From assembly GCF_004023625.1 (NCBI RefSeq), contig NZ_RPDJ01000001.1, positions 434,001 through 498,000 on the forward strand: a DNA stretch of 64,000 nt, written 5' to 3'. The translations under genes were made by a program, and so were the position numbers. Origin of the DNA: Streptomyces cavernae (GTDB taxonomy: Bacteria > Actinomycetota > Actinomycetes > Streptomycetales > Streptomycetaceae). The notes under the pieces are model-generated. The model saw only the letters and a list, made by a program, of their open reading frames with translations. It was not told the origin of the DNA and ran no database searches. This document shows, piece after piece, positions 8,678-18,461 of this stretch. Position 1 is the stretch's first letter. Each line of letters opens with the position of its first letter.

Positions 8678-9787
8678 TCAGCCGAAGCGCAGGATGCGCG
8701 GGGCGAAGGTGTTCTCGGGGCCGGCGGCGCGACCGACCGACCAGACCGTCGCCGTGCCCGGTACGGGTGCGAGCCGTAGTGCCGAGGAGTCGCCCTCCCC
8801 GGCCACCGAGGGTTCGCTGTGCTCGGTGAAGGACTGTCCGTTCCAGGCGAGGAAGTCCGGGCCGGGGACGAACGGCGGATAGCTGCCCGGTGGCCCCCAC
8901 TTCTGGGAGCGGGCCACCGAGACCCAGCCCAGCGCACCGGACGTGGTGGGCGCCAGCGATGTGATCCCTCCGAAGTCGGTGGGCATGGTCACCTGGCTCC
9001 ACGCCTGCCCGTCCCAGCGGACCAGCAGGGGCGGAATCGGCCGGCCCACCGGGCCGCCGACGAACCCGGCCGTGCCACCCGCCCACACCTCCGTCGGCGA
9101 GACCGCCAGCACACTGCCCACGGCCGACCGCGGGAACGCGTTCACGATCGTCTGCTGCCACGCATGCCCGTTCCAGTGGGACACGGCCGCACCCGAGTTG
9201 GTCTCGCCCGCGGCCCAGACGTCGTCGGCCGCCAGGATGTGCAGGCCGTACACGGCGCCCGGCGGCACCGGCACGTCCCGCCAGCCGCGCCCGTCCCAGC
9301 GCAGCAAAACCTGCGCGCTCTCCCGCGAACCGATCAGCCAGGTCTCACCGCCGCCGGCGACGACTTTCGTCAGCACGACACCCTGCGGCGGCCGGCTCTC
9401 GCGCCAGGCGATGCCGTCGAAGCGAAGCAGGTGTGCGCCGCCCGCCGAGTCGCGGCCGACCGCCCAGACCGCGGTCGGTGAGGTCGCGGCGATGGACAGC
9501 AGCTCTCCCTGCCACCCGATCCCGGGCAGACTCTGGCGCCGCCAGGCGGTTCCGTCCCAGCGCAGCACCAGCGGGAAGCCCGGCGCCTCGCGACCGACGG
9601 CGTCGGCACCCACCGCCCACGCCCGGTCCGGTCCGAACGCCACGGCCTCGTTGAGCCCGGCCTGCGGGCGTACCTGTGGCGGGACCGGCACGTGTTGCCA
9701 GGACCGGGTTTCCGCCGCGGCCGAGGTCATGATGGTCAAGAAGGTCATGGTGACAGCGAGGGCCAAGACGAGAAGTCTGCGTGCCAT
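8678..9787 (-). CDS. Secreted beta-propeller-like protein B
   Basis: 369 aa from ATG at 9787. An N-terminal signal peptide (MARRLLVLALAVTMTFLTIM...AAA) precedes repeating blades of the form RWDGxxW...P...AxDVWAxG: DRAWAVGAD, TAVWAVGRD, DDVWAAGET and TEVWAGGT. This indicates a secreted beta-propeller with about six blades and no evident catalytic residues. The start is 2 bp after the stop of the upstream paralogue, so the pair is translationally coupled. The role is unknown; such proteins may bind ligands or surfaces. Confidence 0.85.
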   Translation of the reverse strand: MARRLLVLALAVTMTFLTIMTSAAAETRSWQHVPVPPQVRPQAGLNEAVAFGPDRAWAVGADAVGREAPGFPLVLRWDGTAWRRQSLPGIGWQGELLSIAATSPTAVWAVGRDSAGGAHLLRFDGIAWRESRPPQGVVLTKVVAGGGETWLIGSRESAQVLLRWDGRGWRDVPVPPGAVYGLHILAADDVWAAGETNSGAAVSHWNGHAWQQTIVNAFPRSAVGSVLAVSPTEVWAGGTAGFVGGPVGRPIPPLLVRWDGQAWSQVTMPTDFGGITSLAPTTSGALGWVSVARSQKWGPPGSYPPFVPGPDFLAWNGQSFTEHSEPSVAGEGDSSALRLAPVPGTATVWSVGRAAGPENTFAPRILRFG

Positions 9788-9789
9788 GG

Positions 9790-10839
9790 TCAGCCTCCCA
9801 GCCGCTCGCTCATCAGATTCGGTTTCGAGCCGTAGATCTCGACCGTGCCGAACGACATCAGTGAGGACCCGGCCCTGGCCAGTGCACGCGGTTTGACGTC
9901 GATCGCGTTCGTGCGCTGCGGGCCGTAGGAGAAGGTGGTGCGGATGCCCTCCACCCGTGCGTACTTGGACTGGAACGCGCGGTCGCTGCGCACCGGCAGC
10001 CACAGCGCGCCGTCCGGGCCGCGCACCATGGCCTCGGTGGAGGTGTCGCCCAGCGGTGGGTAGGTGGTGCGCCAGGCATGCCCGGTGCGGGTCATCAGGT
10101 AGGTGCGGGCCACGCCGTCGGTGTACTGGCTGCCGCCGATCGTGACCCGGCCGGAGGGTTCGAGCATGATCGTGTGCACGTTGCTGTTCGGCGGCAGCGG
10201 CACCTTAGCGTCCCGCCACACCGTGCCGTCCCAGCGCAGGGCGGTGGTCCCGGTGCTGGTGTCCGCCCAGGCCCAGACGTCGGTGGAGGTACGCGCGGTG
10301 ATCCCCATCAGGAACAGCACACCGTCCGGGGTGGACTGCGCGGTCCAGCCGGAACCGTCGTAGTGCAGCACCTTCAGCCCGGTGTCGTCCTCACCGACCA
10401 CCCACGCGGCACCCGGCACGGCGGTGAAGTCCTGGTAGGTCCACAGGGTCTGCGGCAGCGGGACGGCACTCCACCCTCCCGCCGACCGGCGCAGGATCTG
10501 CCCCGCCCCCGCGCGGTCCTGGAGGATCCACACCTCCTCGCCGACGAGCTGGATCTTGCCGAGCCGGCCCGGCTCACCGGCGCCGGGGAAGGTTGTGTCC
10601 CGGGTCCACTTCGTGCGGTCCCACCGGTACAGCATCGGCCGCAGTCCGTCGGCGGCGTGCTCGTACCCGGTCGCCCACGCCTCGTCCGGCCCGCGGGCGG
10701 CGAGATCGGACACGGTCACCGGCGGGGCCGCTGCCGGGACCGGCAGCGCCGACCAGTTCGGCGTCACAGCCGCGGCCGGCGACACCGCCGCGACACACGC
10801 GATCACGAGGCAGATGACGACCGCTCGGAGACCGTTCAC
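9790..10839 (-). CDS. Secreted beta-propeller-like protein A
   Basis: 349 aa if GTG at 10839 is used; GGGGGG lies 5 bp upstream on the coding strand. ATG at 10851 is in frame but has no ribosome binding site. The signal peptide (VNGLRAVVICLVIACVAAVSPAAA) is followed by the same propeller signature: DEAWATGYE, RWDRTKW, AAWVVGEDDTG, TDVWAWADTSTG and RWDGTVWRDA. It is paralogous to the gene at 8678-9787 and most likely arose by tandem duplication. No enzyme motif is visible. Confidence 0.83.
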   Translation of the reverse strand: MNGLRAVVICLVIACVAAVSPAAAVTPNWSALPVPAAAPPVTVSDLAARGPDEAWATGYEHAADGLRPMLYRWDRTKWTRDTTFPGAGEPGRLGKIQLVGEEVWILQDRAGAGQILRRSAGGWSAVPLPQTLWTYQDFTAVPGAAWVVGEDDTGLKVLHYDGSGWTAQSTPDGVLFLMGITARTSTDVWAWADTSTGTTALRWDGTVWRDAKVPLPPNSNVHTIMLEPSGRVTIGGSQYTDGVARTYLMTRTGHAWRTTYPPLGDTSTEAMVRGPDGALWLPVRSDRAFQSKYARVEGIRTTFSYGPQRTNAIDVKPRALARAGSSLMSFGTVEIYGSKPNLMSERLGG

Positions 10840-10851
10840 GAGACCCCCCAT

Positions 10852-11850
10852 GACGTGAAGGCCGCACACGCTATTGGCGTTCACCCACCCGTGAACAGAC
10901 GGCATCCGGCCGATCACAGTTCTCTCTGGAGGCCCGCCGTGCCGCAGGACTTCCGCCGGCCCCAACCGGGGCTGCTGCCGGTAGGTCCCGGCCGCGACAT
11001 GCGGCGGTGTCGCAGGCTCCGGGCGGATGGCCTGATCCGTGTACGCGCCGGCCACACGGGCACTCGTCGCACCGGAACCCGGGGAACCGGCGGAGGCGAC
11101 CGCGGTCCTCGGGCAGCACCGACCGTACTGCGGAGGCAACATGATCAGCCATCAGCATCGGGTGGGAGAGGCGGCGTCGCGGGCCTGGCCCGCCGGTGCT
11201 GGTACCGCCCATGCTGCCGTACATCTCTTTATCGGGCCGCTGAGCGGCCCACTCGGTGAACAGCGAGGTAGGCATCTGCGCCAGGTCCTAGCGGCGCACG
11301 AAGCGGCGCACGAACGCGGTGCTGTGGTCTGCGGCAGGGAGCAGGCGAGTCGCGCCTCCGACGCGCCGTTCCTGCTCGGCGAGGGGGCCGTCACGGCACT
11401 TCGGCATCGCCCCGCGGACCGGCGGCACCCACGGGCTGTCCCGAACGGCGGCTCTTCCTGTCGGCCGCGTCCAGCCGCTGACCCGGTTGAGCGGGCCGCC
11501 GGCGAACTCGGCAACCGGCTCGGGACTGGGTACTCGGACGACAGGGCGGGTTTTACCGTCCGGGCCAGCTCGCCGCACGCCGCGGCCCCACTCGGCCTCG
11601 CCGACCGGGTCGATGACGCCATCATGGTTGTGGGAGGCGGATCGCCGACTGATCGCCGGACGTGGATCCTCTGCGGGGCCGGCCGTCGGGCTGCGCGACG
11701 GCGGCTCCCAGAACCGTGCGGGTGCTGCCCGGCTTGAACAGCCGACGGCTGCCCCCGAGCCCGGCCTGGCGCGGCCGGTGCCCGGTCCGCGGTGCTGGTG
11801 AGTGGGTCCTCACCGTCGGCGGGCCGGCACTTGATCACCGAGGAGGCAGC
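10852..11850. other. 1-kb region without a convincing gene
   Basis: Open frames exist on both strands but none has plausible start, codon bias and domain content together. A perfect hairpin GGGCCGCT-G-AGCGGCCC lies at 11234-11250. A plus-strand stretch near 11550-11640 (GFTVRASSPHAAAPLGLADRVDDAIMVV) looks mildly coding and may be a gene fragment. The right end carries the ribosome binding site and promoter of the SpoIIE-type phosphatase. Confidence 0.45.
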
Positions 11851-13572
11851 ATGACGGGTGCACAGAGCACGGACCCCGTCGCCGGGGGAGCCGGCGGAAC
11901 AGCTCGGCAGTCCCTCGTCACCACGCTGGGGGAACTGGGTACCGCCGCCTATGTGGTGGACGAGCAGGGTTGCATCATCGCTGTCAACGCCCGCGCCGAG
12001 CGGCTGCTGGCCCGGCCTGCCAGGGATTTCCTGGGCCGCGACGCACACGACCTGCTGCACCGTGGCCCACACGGGGAGGTGCTGCCCAGGATGCGGTGCA
12101 CCATGCGGACCGCTTTCCTCTCCCGGCGTACCGCCCAGGCCCGTCAGGACTGGTTCGAACGCGGAGACGGCTCCCTGCTGCCCGTGTCATGGCTGCTCAC
12201 CCCGTACGACCTCGGCGACGACCAGGCGGGCACCCTGGTGCTGTTCCACACCGGCGCTGACGAGGCCCCAGGGCTCGGCACGGCACCGGAGCGGGCCGCA
12301 GGGCCGCTGCCGGAGCTTGAGCGGCTGGCGCTGCTGGCCGAGACGACCACGCAGCTGACCTCCACCCTGGTGGTCGAGGAGGCGCTGCGACGGCTCGTTG
12401 CCCTGGTGGTGCCCCGGCTGGCGGACTGGGCCGTCATCGACTTGATCACCGAGCGCGGTGAAGTGTGGCGCACCGCTGTGGTCCACGAGGAAGACGGTTC
12501 GCTGGTCACCCACGAAGATCTCCAGGGTCCGTTGCCGCCGGTGCCCGAGGACTCGCCGATGCCCCTGTCGCGGGCCCTGCGCGGGGTCGCCTCCTCCACG
12601 CTGGCCGACTCGCGGACCTACCAGGACCCCCCGGACTCGGGCATCGCGTTCGAACAGCACCGCCTGTTCGAGGCCACCGGCATCCACTCGGCGGCCATCG
12701 CCCCCGTTCGCAGCCCGCGGGAGGTCCTCGGGGCCCTGACCCTGGGCCGCTCCGAACGGCCGGAGCGGTTCGCCGCATCCGATCTCGCCCTGCTGGAGGA
12801 CATCGCCCGCCGCGCCGGGCTCGCGCTGGACAACGCCCGACTCTACCAGCGGCAACGCAAGGTTGCCGAGACCATGCAGCGCCACCTGCTGCCCCAGCTG
12901 CCACACGTGCCGCCGCTGCGGTTGACCGCCCGCTACCTGCCCGCGCCCGATGCCTCCCAGGTCGGCGGCGACTGGTACGACGCCTTCCCCCTGACCGACG
13001 GCGCCACCGCCCTGGTCATCGGTGACGTCGTCGGCCATGATCTCGACGCCGCGGCCGGCATGGCCCAGCTGCGCAACATGCTCCGCGCCTACGCCTGGTC
13101 CCAGCAGGAACCGCCCAGCCGTATCGTCGAACGCCTCGACCAGGCCGTGACGCACATCACTGACGTGCCCATGGCCACCATGCTCATGACGCGGGTGACG
13201 ATGGATGACAACCACAACTGTGAGCTGTTCTGGACCAACGCCGGCCATCCACCACCGCTGCTCGTCACCCGCGAGGGCCTGGCCCGCTACCTCACCGACG
13301 GACACGGCATCCTCCTCGGCGCCGGATCCCACCAGCCCCGCCCCGACGCGACGGTCGCACTGCCGCCCGGATCGACGCTCGTGCTCTACACCGACGGCCT
13401 CATCGAAACCCCCAGCCGCTCCCTCGACCATGGCATGGACCGACTCCGTCGGCACGCCGCCGCCCTGGCACACCGCCCCCTGGACTCCTTCACCGACGAC
13501 CTGCTGAGTCGCACCCGTCCCACCGACAACGACGACGACGTCGCTCTGCTCACCCTTCGCACGCCCACATGA
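11851..13572 (+). CDS. PAS-GAF-SpoIIE (PP2C-type) serine phosphatase
   Basis: 573 aa. ATG at 11851 follows GAGGAGGC. A PAS domain at about 25-120 (AAYVVDEQGCIIAVNARAERLL) is followed by a GAF domain at about 170-330 and a SpoIIE/PP2C phosphatase at about 350-570. Phosphatase motifs seen are QVGGDWYDAF, VIGDVVGHDLDAA, LFWTNAGHPPPLL and VLYTDGLIE; the aspartates are those that bind Mn/Mg in the family. Such proteins dephosphorylate anti-sigma-factor antagonists and connect a sensed signal to a stress or developmental sigma factor. No partner STAS or anti-sigma gene lies alongside, so the target must be elsewhere. There is no transmembrane segment, so it is cytoplasmic. Confidence 0.94.
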   Translation: MTGAQSTDPVAGGAGGTARQSLVTTLGELGTAAYVVDEQGCIIAVNARAERLLARPARDFLGRDAHDLLHRGPHGEVLPRMRCTMRTAFLSRRTAQARQDWFERGDGSLLPVSWLLTPYDLGDDQAGTLVLFHTGADEAPGLGTAPERAAGPLPELERLALLAETTTQLTSTLVVEEALRRLVALVVPRLADWAVIDLITERGEVWRTAVVHEEDGSLVTHEDLQGPLPPVPEDSPMPLSRALRGVASSTLADSRTYQDPPDSGIAFEQHRLFEATGIHSAAIAPVRSPREVLGALTLGRSERPERFAASDLALLEDIARRAGLALDNARLYQRQRKVAETMQRHLLPQLPHVPPLRLTARYLPAPDASQVGGDWYDAFPLTDGATALVIGDVVGHDLDAAAGMAQLRNMLRAYAWSQQEPPSRIVERLDQAVTHITDVPMATMLMTRVTMDDNHNCELFWTNAGHPPPLLVTREGLARYLTDGHGILLGAGSHQPRPDATVALPPGSTLVLYTDGLIETPSRSLDHGMDRLRRHAAALAHRPLDSFTDDLLSRTRPTDNDDDVALLTLRTPT

Positions 13573-13775
13573 GCGGACATCGTCGGCCGGAGAGCGTGTG
13601 GACGACGCAGGGCGAAGGCCCAAGGTGTCGTCGGCGCCGGCCGGGTCGATCAAAGCGGCCGCAGCCGAAGGCGGAGCCGAGCCGTCGGCAAGGCGCGGGG
13701 ACGTGGCGCGGTTGACCGGGCTGCGGAAGGGGACGACTCTGGTGGCCGACCGGCACACGGGGTGGGTGAAAGCCA

Positions 13776-14186
13776 GTGAGGGCCGCGTTCATCGCCGCCA
13801 CAGTCGCGGAACAGGAGCACACCGGCGGAGTCGTCGAGATCTGTGCCGTGCTCAACAGGCTGCCGCCAAGGCTCCTGCGCGGTTCGGACAAGCAGGTGAT
13901 CGATGAGGTGGACGCGCTGATGGACGACCTCTACCAGCAGGGCGAGCTGACCTGCCCGGGGCACCGCTGGTTGAGCGGCCCGCCGCCCGCGTCGATTCGT
14001 GGCCACCTCGTGCGCCTGCACGAGCACGGCAAGATCTACCGCGACGCGGCGAGCAGGGACTGGAAATGGGACGATCTCACGTCGTATTTCGCCATGCCCG
14101 GCCGGTTGGGGCCGATGGCCGCGCACACGGGCGGCCGCCTGTTCCGATTCAGGTGGAAACGGTCCGGACCCGAGCAGCAGGGATAA
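13776..14186 (+). CDS. Hypothetical protein
   Basis: 136 aa from GTG at 13776. The frame has normal GC-rich codon use. The middle (VIDEVDALMDDLYQQGELTC) is helical, and the C-terminal half is rich in W, R and H (HLVRLHEHGKIYRDAASRDWKWDDL). Order and length are compatible with a small winged-helix-like or PadR-like protein, but I see no diagnostic motif and do not assign a function. No strong ribosome binding site precedes the start. Confidence 0.45.
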   Translation: MRAAFIAATVAEQEHTGGVVEICAVLNRLPPRLLRGSDKQVIDEVDALMDDLYQQGELTCPGHRWLSGPPPASIRGHLVRLHEHGKIYRDAASRDWKWDDLTSYFAMPGRLGPMAAHTGGRLFRFRWKRSGPEQQG

Positions 14187-14357
14187 CGTTCATCCCTCGT
14201 ACCTCTCCACCGCACGGTCACCCCCCGCAGCCCGCAACGCTTGCCGCGCCAACGGCCACAAGTGCCGCACCGAAAGCGCCAGAACGGCAGCCGTCCCGTC
14301 AACATGCGTATTCACGCCGGGAGATGGGCAACAGGGTCCCCTTGATATGGTGCGCCG

Positions 14358-14792
14358 ATGTCATCGATCAAGAAGTTCCAGGTCACCTTCGACTGCGCGG
14401 AACCTGCGCGCCTCGCCGGCTTTTGGTGCGAGGTGTTGGGCTACGTCGTACCGCCGGTCCCGGAGGGGTTTGCCACTTGGGAGGACTACCATCGCTCGCT
14501 GCCGCCTGAGGACCAGGTCGTCTACTTCGCATGCAGTGATCCCTCAGGTGTGGGCCCGCGCCTGCTCTTCCAGCGCGTTCCGGAAGGGAAGATCGTCAAG
14601 AATCGGGTGCATCTTGACGTGAGGGTCGGTACCGGACTCGTGGGTGAAGAGCGCCTCGCCACACTGGAGGCCGAATGCGCACGACTGGTCGCGCTCGGTG
14701 CGGTACACGTACGAACGCTGCTTGCCGATGAGGACAACGAGTCGTGCATCCTGATGCAGGACATCGAGGGCAACGAGTTCTGTCTTGATTGA
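14358..14792 (+). CDS. VOC superfamily (glyoxalase-like) protein
   Basis: 144 aa. It begins SSIKKFQVTFDCAEPARLAGFWCEVLGY, the first beta-alpha-beta unit of the glyoxalase/bleomycin-resistance fold. It continues with LLFQRVPEGKIVKNRVHLDVRV and ends with LMQDIEGNEFCLD, the typical C-terminal metal-ligand strand (E in GNEF). The family (Glyoxalase_6-like) includes lyases, dioxygenases and drug-binding proteins; the substrate cannot be read from sequence. It is probably monocistronic. Confidence 0.88.
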   Translation: MSSIKKFQVTFDCAEPARLAGFWCEVLGYVVPPVPEGFATWEDYHRSLPPEDQVVYFACSDPSGVGPRLLFQRVPEGKIVKNRVHLDVRVGTGLVGEERLATLEAECARLVALGAVHVRTLLADEDNESCILMQDIEGNEFCLD

Positions 14793-15042
14793 GCCTCCTC
14801 CGCGACGGCGAGACCGGGAGGAGCTGTCACCCGGGCATGTCCACCGCCCAGTGGCCCACGACGGCTTGGCGTGCGCGCGGACTGCACGTGCCTTCCCGCT
14901 GTTGGCGCACACGAAAACTGGGAGGTGCCGCGCGGGCGCCTCCCAGTCGAAGTAGGACGGCGAGGAAAGCGAAAGAACTTGTATCTTAAGAGGAATTGAG
15001 AAGGAAGCCCCTTCATGGCCTCGCCGTGGGCAACGCTAGCAC

Positions 15043-17214
15043 TCAGCCCGGGATCAAGTCGCGTAGATTTTCGAGGGTGATGACCCGCGAGTCCGGGTGC
15101 AGCCCCTCTGGACGTTCGAGACCGATGTACATCACGGGCTCGTCCGGAACCGGTTCGCCGTCCCACAGATCCACGGCCGTGGTGTCGCCGGACATCAGGT
15201 CGATCAGGTACCGCACCGTCAGATACTCGCGCTCCACGATGGCGCGCACCACCTTGGAGACCGACACCTGGTTCTCCTCGACCCGGTTGGCCGACGAGAT
15301 GCCCTTCAGATACAGGTGCAGCCACTTCGCGCGCCACCGGCCGTCGTCCTCGCGCCGAAAAACCAGCGGCAGCGCCACTCGACCCACCCCACGAAGCTCC
15401 GACTTCATCCGCACCGTGCGCGGTTCGAACGGCCGGCCCTTCTGCTCACCGTCGCGCAGCATGAAACCGAAGAAGGACTCCTCGACCTTCTCGAAGCTCT
15501 CGCCGGCGTAGATGTTGACCTGCGGAACGATGAACGCGCTGCGCACCCGGTCCAGGGACATGTTGATGAATTCCGAGGCCCCCTCCGGCGCCTCGGTGAC
15601 ATCGCCCGAGTGCTCGCCCCCGACAGTCTTGAGAGAGGTGTAGGAGAGCCAGGAGTCGGGGCTGTAGTCGGTGTGGAGAAGTAGCGCCGAGAGGTCGTAG
15701 TCGGTCCGGTCCTCGGTCTCCTTCCAGTACACGAAGAAGCGAAGCTGTTCGCCGTCGACCGCCGAGACCGAACCGCGCGGCAGTACGCCGAGCCCGGCCG
15801 CGGTCGCCCTGCCGCTGAGCGGAATCGCCACGTCGAGGACGTCGGGGTCGAGCAGCAGCCGGCCCGGCGCCGGGAGCCTGCGCCGCATCTCGGCGTCGAG
15901 GGCGGCGATCAGACGATCGCGGTCGGCGGCGGGGACGGGCTGCCGGACGTCGGGGGCGACCCAGCCGCGGCCCCGGCGGTTGACGAAGATCCGGGGTTCG
16001 TCGGTCTCGCGCTCCCGGTTCTGGAAGTGCTCGCGGACCGAAAGCACGACCCGGCCGGAGACCTCGGGAGCAACCTGCACCGCGGCGGCGACCACCGCGT
16101 CCCGCTCCTCCTGGTCGGCGGCGCTACGCAGCAGGAGGTCCAGGGCGCGGAACAGCTTGCCGGGAGCGGACTTCAGCAGTCGCACCGCACCGAGCACATC
16201 GAACTCGTCGAGCAGTTTCTCGACACGGCCGTCGAAGGACCGCGCCTCCTTCTCGCCCCGCGCTACGGCGAACAAATCTGCGGCGTGCGGCCAGCGTGGA
16301 AACTCGTGCGGGTGGAGACGCTCACCGAGCCGCTTGAAAGGCTCGCGGTACGCGTGCACATCGGCCAGCTTGGCGGGGTTCGCCGCGACCAAGGCGTCGA
16401 GGCCCGCGAGCAGCGTACGGCGGACCGGCCGCGACAGAGCCCGAAATCGGGTCGGCTCCTGCAGCGTCACGTCACCGCCCGACAGCACGCAAGCCAGCCG
16501 CAGCACATCGATGACGGTGTCCAGCAGCAGGTCCGCGCCGACAGCGAGACGGGCCGCGTTGACGACCGCCCGGTTCTCCCGGACCGGGATCGACTCCGGC
16601 TGCGGGCCGAGCGCGCACCGCTCGGCGAGGATCTTCAGGTCGCTCAGGTGGTCCTCGCTCAGTGGCGTCGTGCTGCCCGCCAAGGCCAGGTACAGATCCG
16701 TGAGTTCGGCGTCCAGGTCCCGCCCGAGGTGCAGGACGGTCACTCGGTCGCCCGCCGAGGCGATCAGCTCGTCCTGCGCGGCGAGCATCTCCTCGTAGGT
16801 GTGCTGGTAGCGGCCGTACGTGGGGAGGCTGAGCAGGTCAAGCACGCCATGTGCCAGCTGCGTCAGCACGTTCTCGCGCGACCTGTCGTCGAGGAGCGCC
16901 TTCGCCACACACCGCATCCAGAACTCTTCGGTGTCCGGCACGTTCGCCGGAAAGTCGATGAAGTAGGAGTTGTGCCGGGCGTGGTCGCCCACCATCTCAC
17001 TCACGGTGCGCAGCGTCCGCTTGGCGGTGTGCACGACCGCCGCCTCGGACAGCCCCGACAGCCGCTCCAGCAACTCCGCCGAGAGCTTGAAGCCCACGGA
17101 TGCCAGCGCCGCGTCGAACTGCCGCGCGGCGGTGGCTCCTTCCCCGGCGGAGCCCTTGGGAGAGGAAAGGCGGTGGGTGTGCCGGATGACCAGCGATTCG
17201 AGACTGTGCGCCAT
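15043..17214 (-). CDS. Large TerD-domain protein of the MXAN_6230/SCO0316 type
   Basis: 723 aa from ATG at 17214 (MAHSLESLVIRHTHRL). An upstream in-frame extension to 17385 is arginine-rich and looks non-coding. The N-terminal two thirds are helical. From about residue 470 to 600 it contains a TerD-like beta-sandwich: AIPLSGRATAAGLGVLPRGS, then LRFFVYWKETEDRTDYDLSALLL and VDEQ-type acidic loops that in TerD bind calcium. TerD proteins belong to the tellurite/stress, membrane-associated chemical-defence systems. A vWA protein of the TerF/TerY kind lies 25 kb away, not in the same operon. The function is predicted only from the domain. Confidence 0.82.
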   Translation of the reverse strand: MAHSLESLVIRHTHRLSSPKGSAGEGATAARQFDAALASVGFKLSAELLERLSGLSEAAVVHTAKRTLRTVSEMVGDHARHNSYFIDFPANVPDTEEFWMRCVAKALLDDRSRENVLTQLAHGVLDLLSLPTYGRYQHTYEEMLAAQDELIASAGDRVTVLHLGRDLDAELTDLYLALAGSTTPLSEDHLSDLKILAERCALGPQPESIPVRENRAVVNAARLAVGADLLLDTVIDVLRLACVLSGGDVTLQEPTRFRALSRPVRRTLLAGLDALVAANPAKLADVHAYREPFKRLGERLHPHEFPRWPHAADLFAVARGEKEARSFDGRVEKLLDEFDVLGAVRLLKSAPGKLFRALDLLLRSAADQEERDAVVAAAVQVAPEVSGRVVLSVREHFQNRERETDEPRIFVNRRGRGWVAPDVRQPVPAADRDRLIAALDAEMRRRLPAPGRLLLDPDVLDVAIPLSGRATAAGLGVLPRGSVSAVDGEQLRFFVYWKETEDRTDYDLSALLLHTDYSPDSWLSYTSLKTVGGEHSGDVTEAPEGASEFINMSLDRVRSAFIVPQVNIYAGESFEKVEESFFGFMLRDGEQKGRPFEPRTVRMKSELRGVGRVALPLVFRREDDGRWRAKWLHLYLKGISSANRVEENQVSVSKVVRAIVEREYLTVRYLIDLMSGDTTAVDLWDGEPVPDEPVMYIGLERPEGLHPDSRVITLENLRDLIPG

Positions 17215-17447
17215 TCGGGGATAGTCGCAGAGGCGGGCGAGCCTGCGCACAGGAGTTTTTCCGCGGGCGCCCCGGAAGCGGTCCCCGGCACGGTCCACGA
17301 CCGCGACGCTCACTCTCACGACCCGCTCCGCCGTGGGGCGGCGCCGCCGACCACCTGGGCGGGTGGACTCGTTGGCGTACAGCACGGGAAAGCCCGGCGT
17401 CTTCTACCGGGCCAGCCCCCGTGTCCAGGCAGCCGCCGGGGTTGCCG

Positions 17448-18461
17448 CTATTGCATTGCGTGGACCGCCGCGGCGAACACCGGGGGCATCCGGGATGCCG
17501 CGGGGACGATGAGGCGGGCGGTACGGGGGCTGCGGCTCGCGGCGAGCAGGGCCCTGGTCAGCAGCCGGTGGCGCCGGGTCAGCCGGGCCCAGGCGCGCTC
17601 GTACTCGCCCGGCCGCCCGGAGGCCACGCAGCGGACGGCGGCCCCGGCCGTCGCCAGCGCCAGTGCGATGCCCTCACCGGTCAGGGCATCCTGATAGCCC
17701 GCGGCGTCACCGACGAGCAGAACACGGCCCGCGACCCTGCGCTGCACCCGCTGGAGGAACGGTCCGGCGCCGCGTACCCGCGTCGCGGCCGGTCCCTGCA
17801 GCCTGGCCGCGAGGGCGGGGAAGCCCGCCAAGTGCTCCTCGTACCCGCGACGACTGCTGCTGAGGACCGCCACGCCCACCAGATCGTCGCCGACCGGTGT
17901 CACATAGGCCTCGCCGTCCGCGGACCAGTGGACCTCCACGAAGTCCGTCCACGGCTCGATCAGGTAGTGCCTGCGCAGGCCGTACCGGCCGCGGTCGGCG
18001 CCCGGCAGCTCCAGGCCCAGGCCGCGCCGCACCGGCGAATGCAGACCGTCGGCGGCGATCAGCCAGCGCGCCGTCATGCCCGCCGCGGTGACCGTGTCCG
18101 CGCTCTGGCGGACCTCGCCGACCTTGCCCGGCACCATCCGCACGCCGAGGCTGACAGCGCGCCGGTGCAGTGCCGCGTGCAACGTCGTACGGCGGATCCC
18201 CAACCCGCCGCGGCCGCGGAACGGCGCCTCGGCACGGGTGGGGCCGGCCACGTAACGGATGCCGCGCAGCTCGCGTCCGGTGACCTCCACGCCCAGCGCG
18301 CCGAGGGCGGCGACCCCGCCGGGCATCACACCTTCTCCGCAGGCCTTGTCCACGGGGGTGGCCCGCGGTTCGACGACGACGGCCTCAAGGCCCGCGAGCG
18401 CCGCGTGGACGGCGGCGGCCAGACCGGCCGGCCCGCCACCGGCCACCAGTACGTCGATCAC
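17448..18461 (-). CDS. FAD-dependent geranylgeranyl-reductase-like oxidoreductase
   Basis: 337 aa. GTG at 18461 overlaps the stop of the upstream methyltransferase by 4 bp (GTGA). The N-terminal Rossmann motif is DVLVAGGGPAGLAAAVHAAL. ACGEGVMPGG resembles the geranylgeranyl-reductase family loop. LLVGDAAGYQDALTGEGIALAL is the second FAD motif. Family members reduce isoprenoid double bonds or hydroxylate aromatic rings. As third gene of a PKS-ICMT-FAD operon it most likely modifies the polyketide or its prenyl chain. It resembles the srsABC phenolic-lipid layout, where the third gene is a flavoprotein. Confidence 0.9.
   Translation of the reverse strand: MIDVLVAGGGPAGLAAAVHAALAGLEAVVVEPRATPVDKACGEGVMPGGVAALGALGVEVTGRELRGIRYVAGPTRAEAPFRGRGGLGIRRTTLHAALHRRAVSLGVRMVPGKVGEVRQSADTVTAAGMTARWLIAADGLHSPVRRGLGLELPGADRGRYGLRRHYLIEPWTDFVEVHWSADGEAYVTPVGDDLVGVAVLSSSRRGYEEHLAGFPALAARLQGPAATRVRGAGPFLQRVQRRVAGRVLLVGDAAGYQDALTGEGIALALATAGAAVRCVASGRPGEYERAWARLTRRHRLLTRALLAASRSPRTARLIVPAASRMPPVFAAAVHAMQ

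Noticed and set aside
10871..11275. Minus-strand 134-codon frame (MPTSLFTEWAAQRPDKEMYGSMGG...)
   Set aside because: Starts plausibly but soon becomes Arg/Gly/Ala-rich with no domain and no ribosome binding site.
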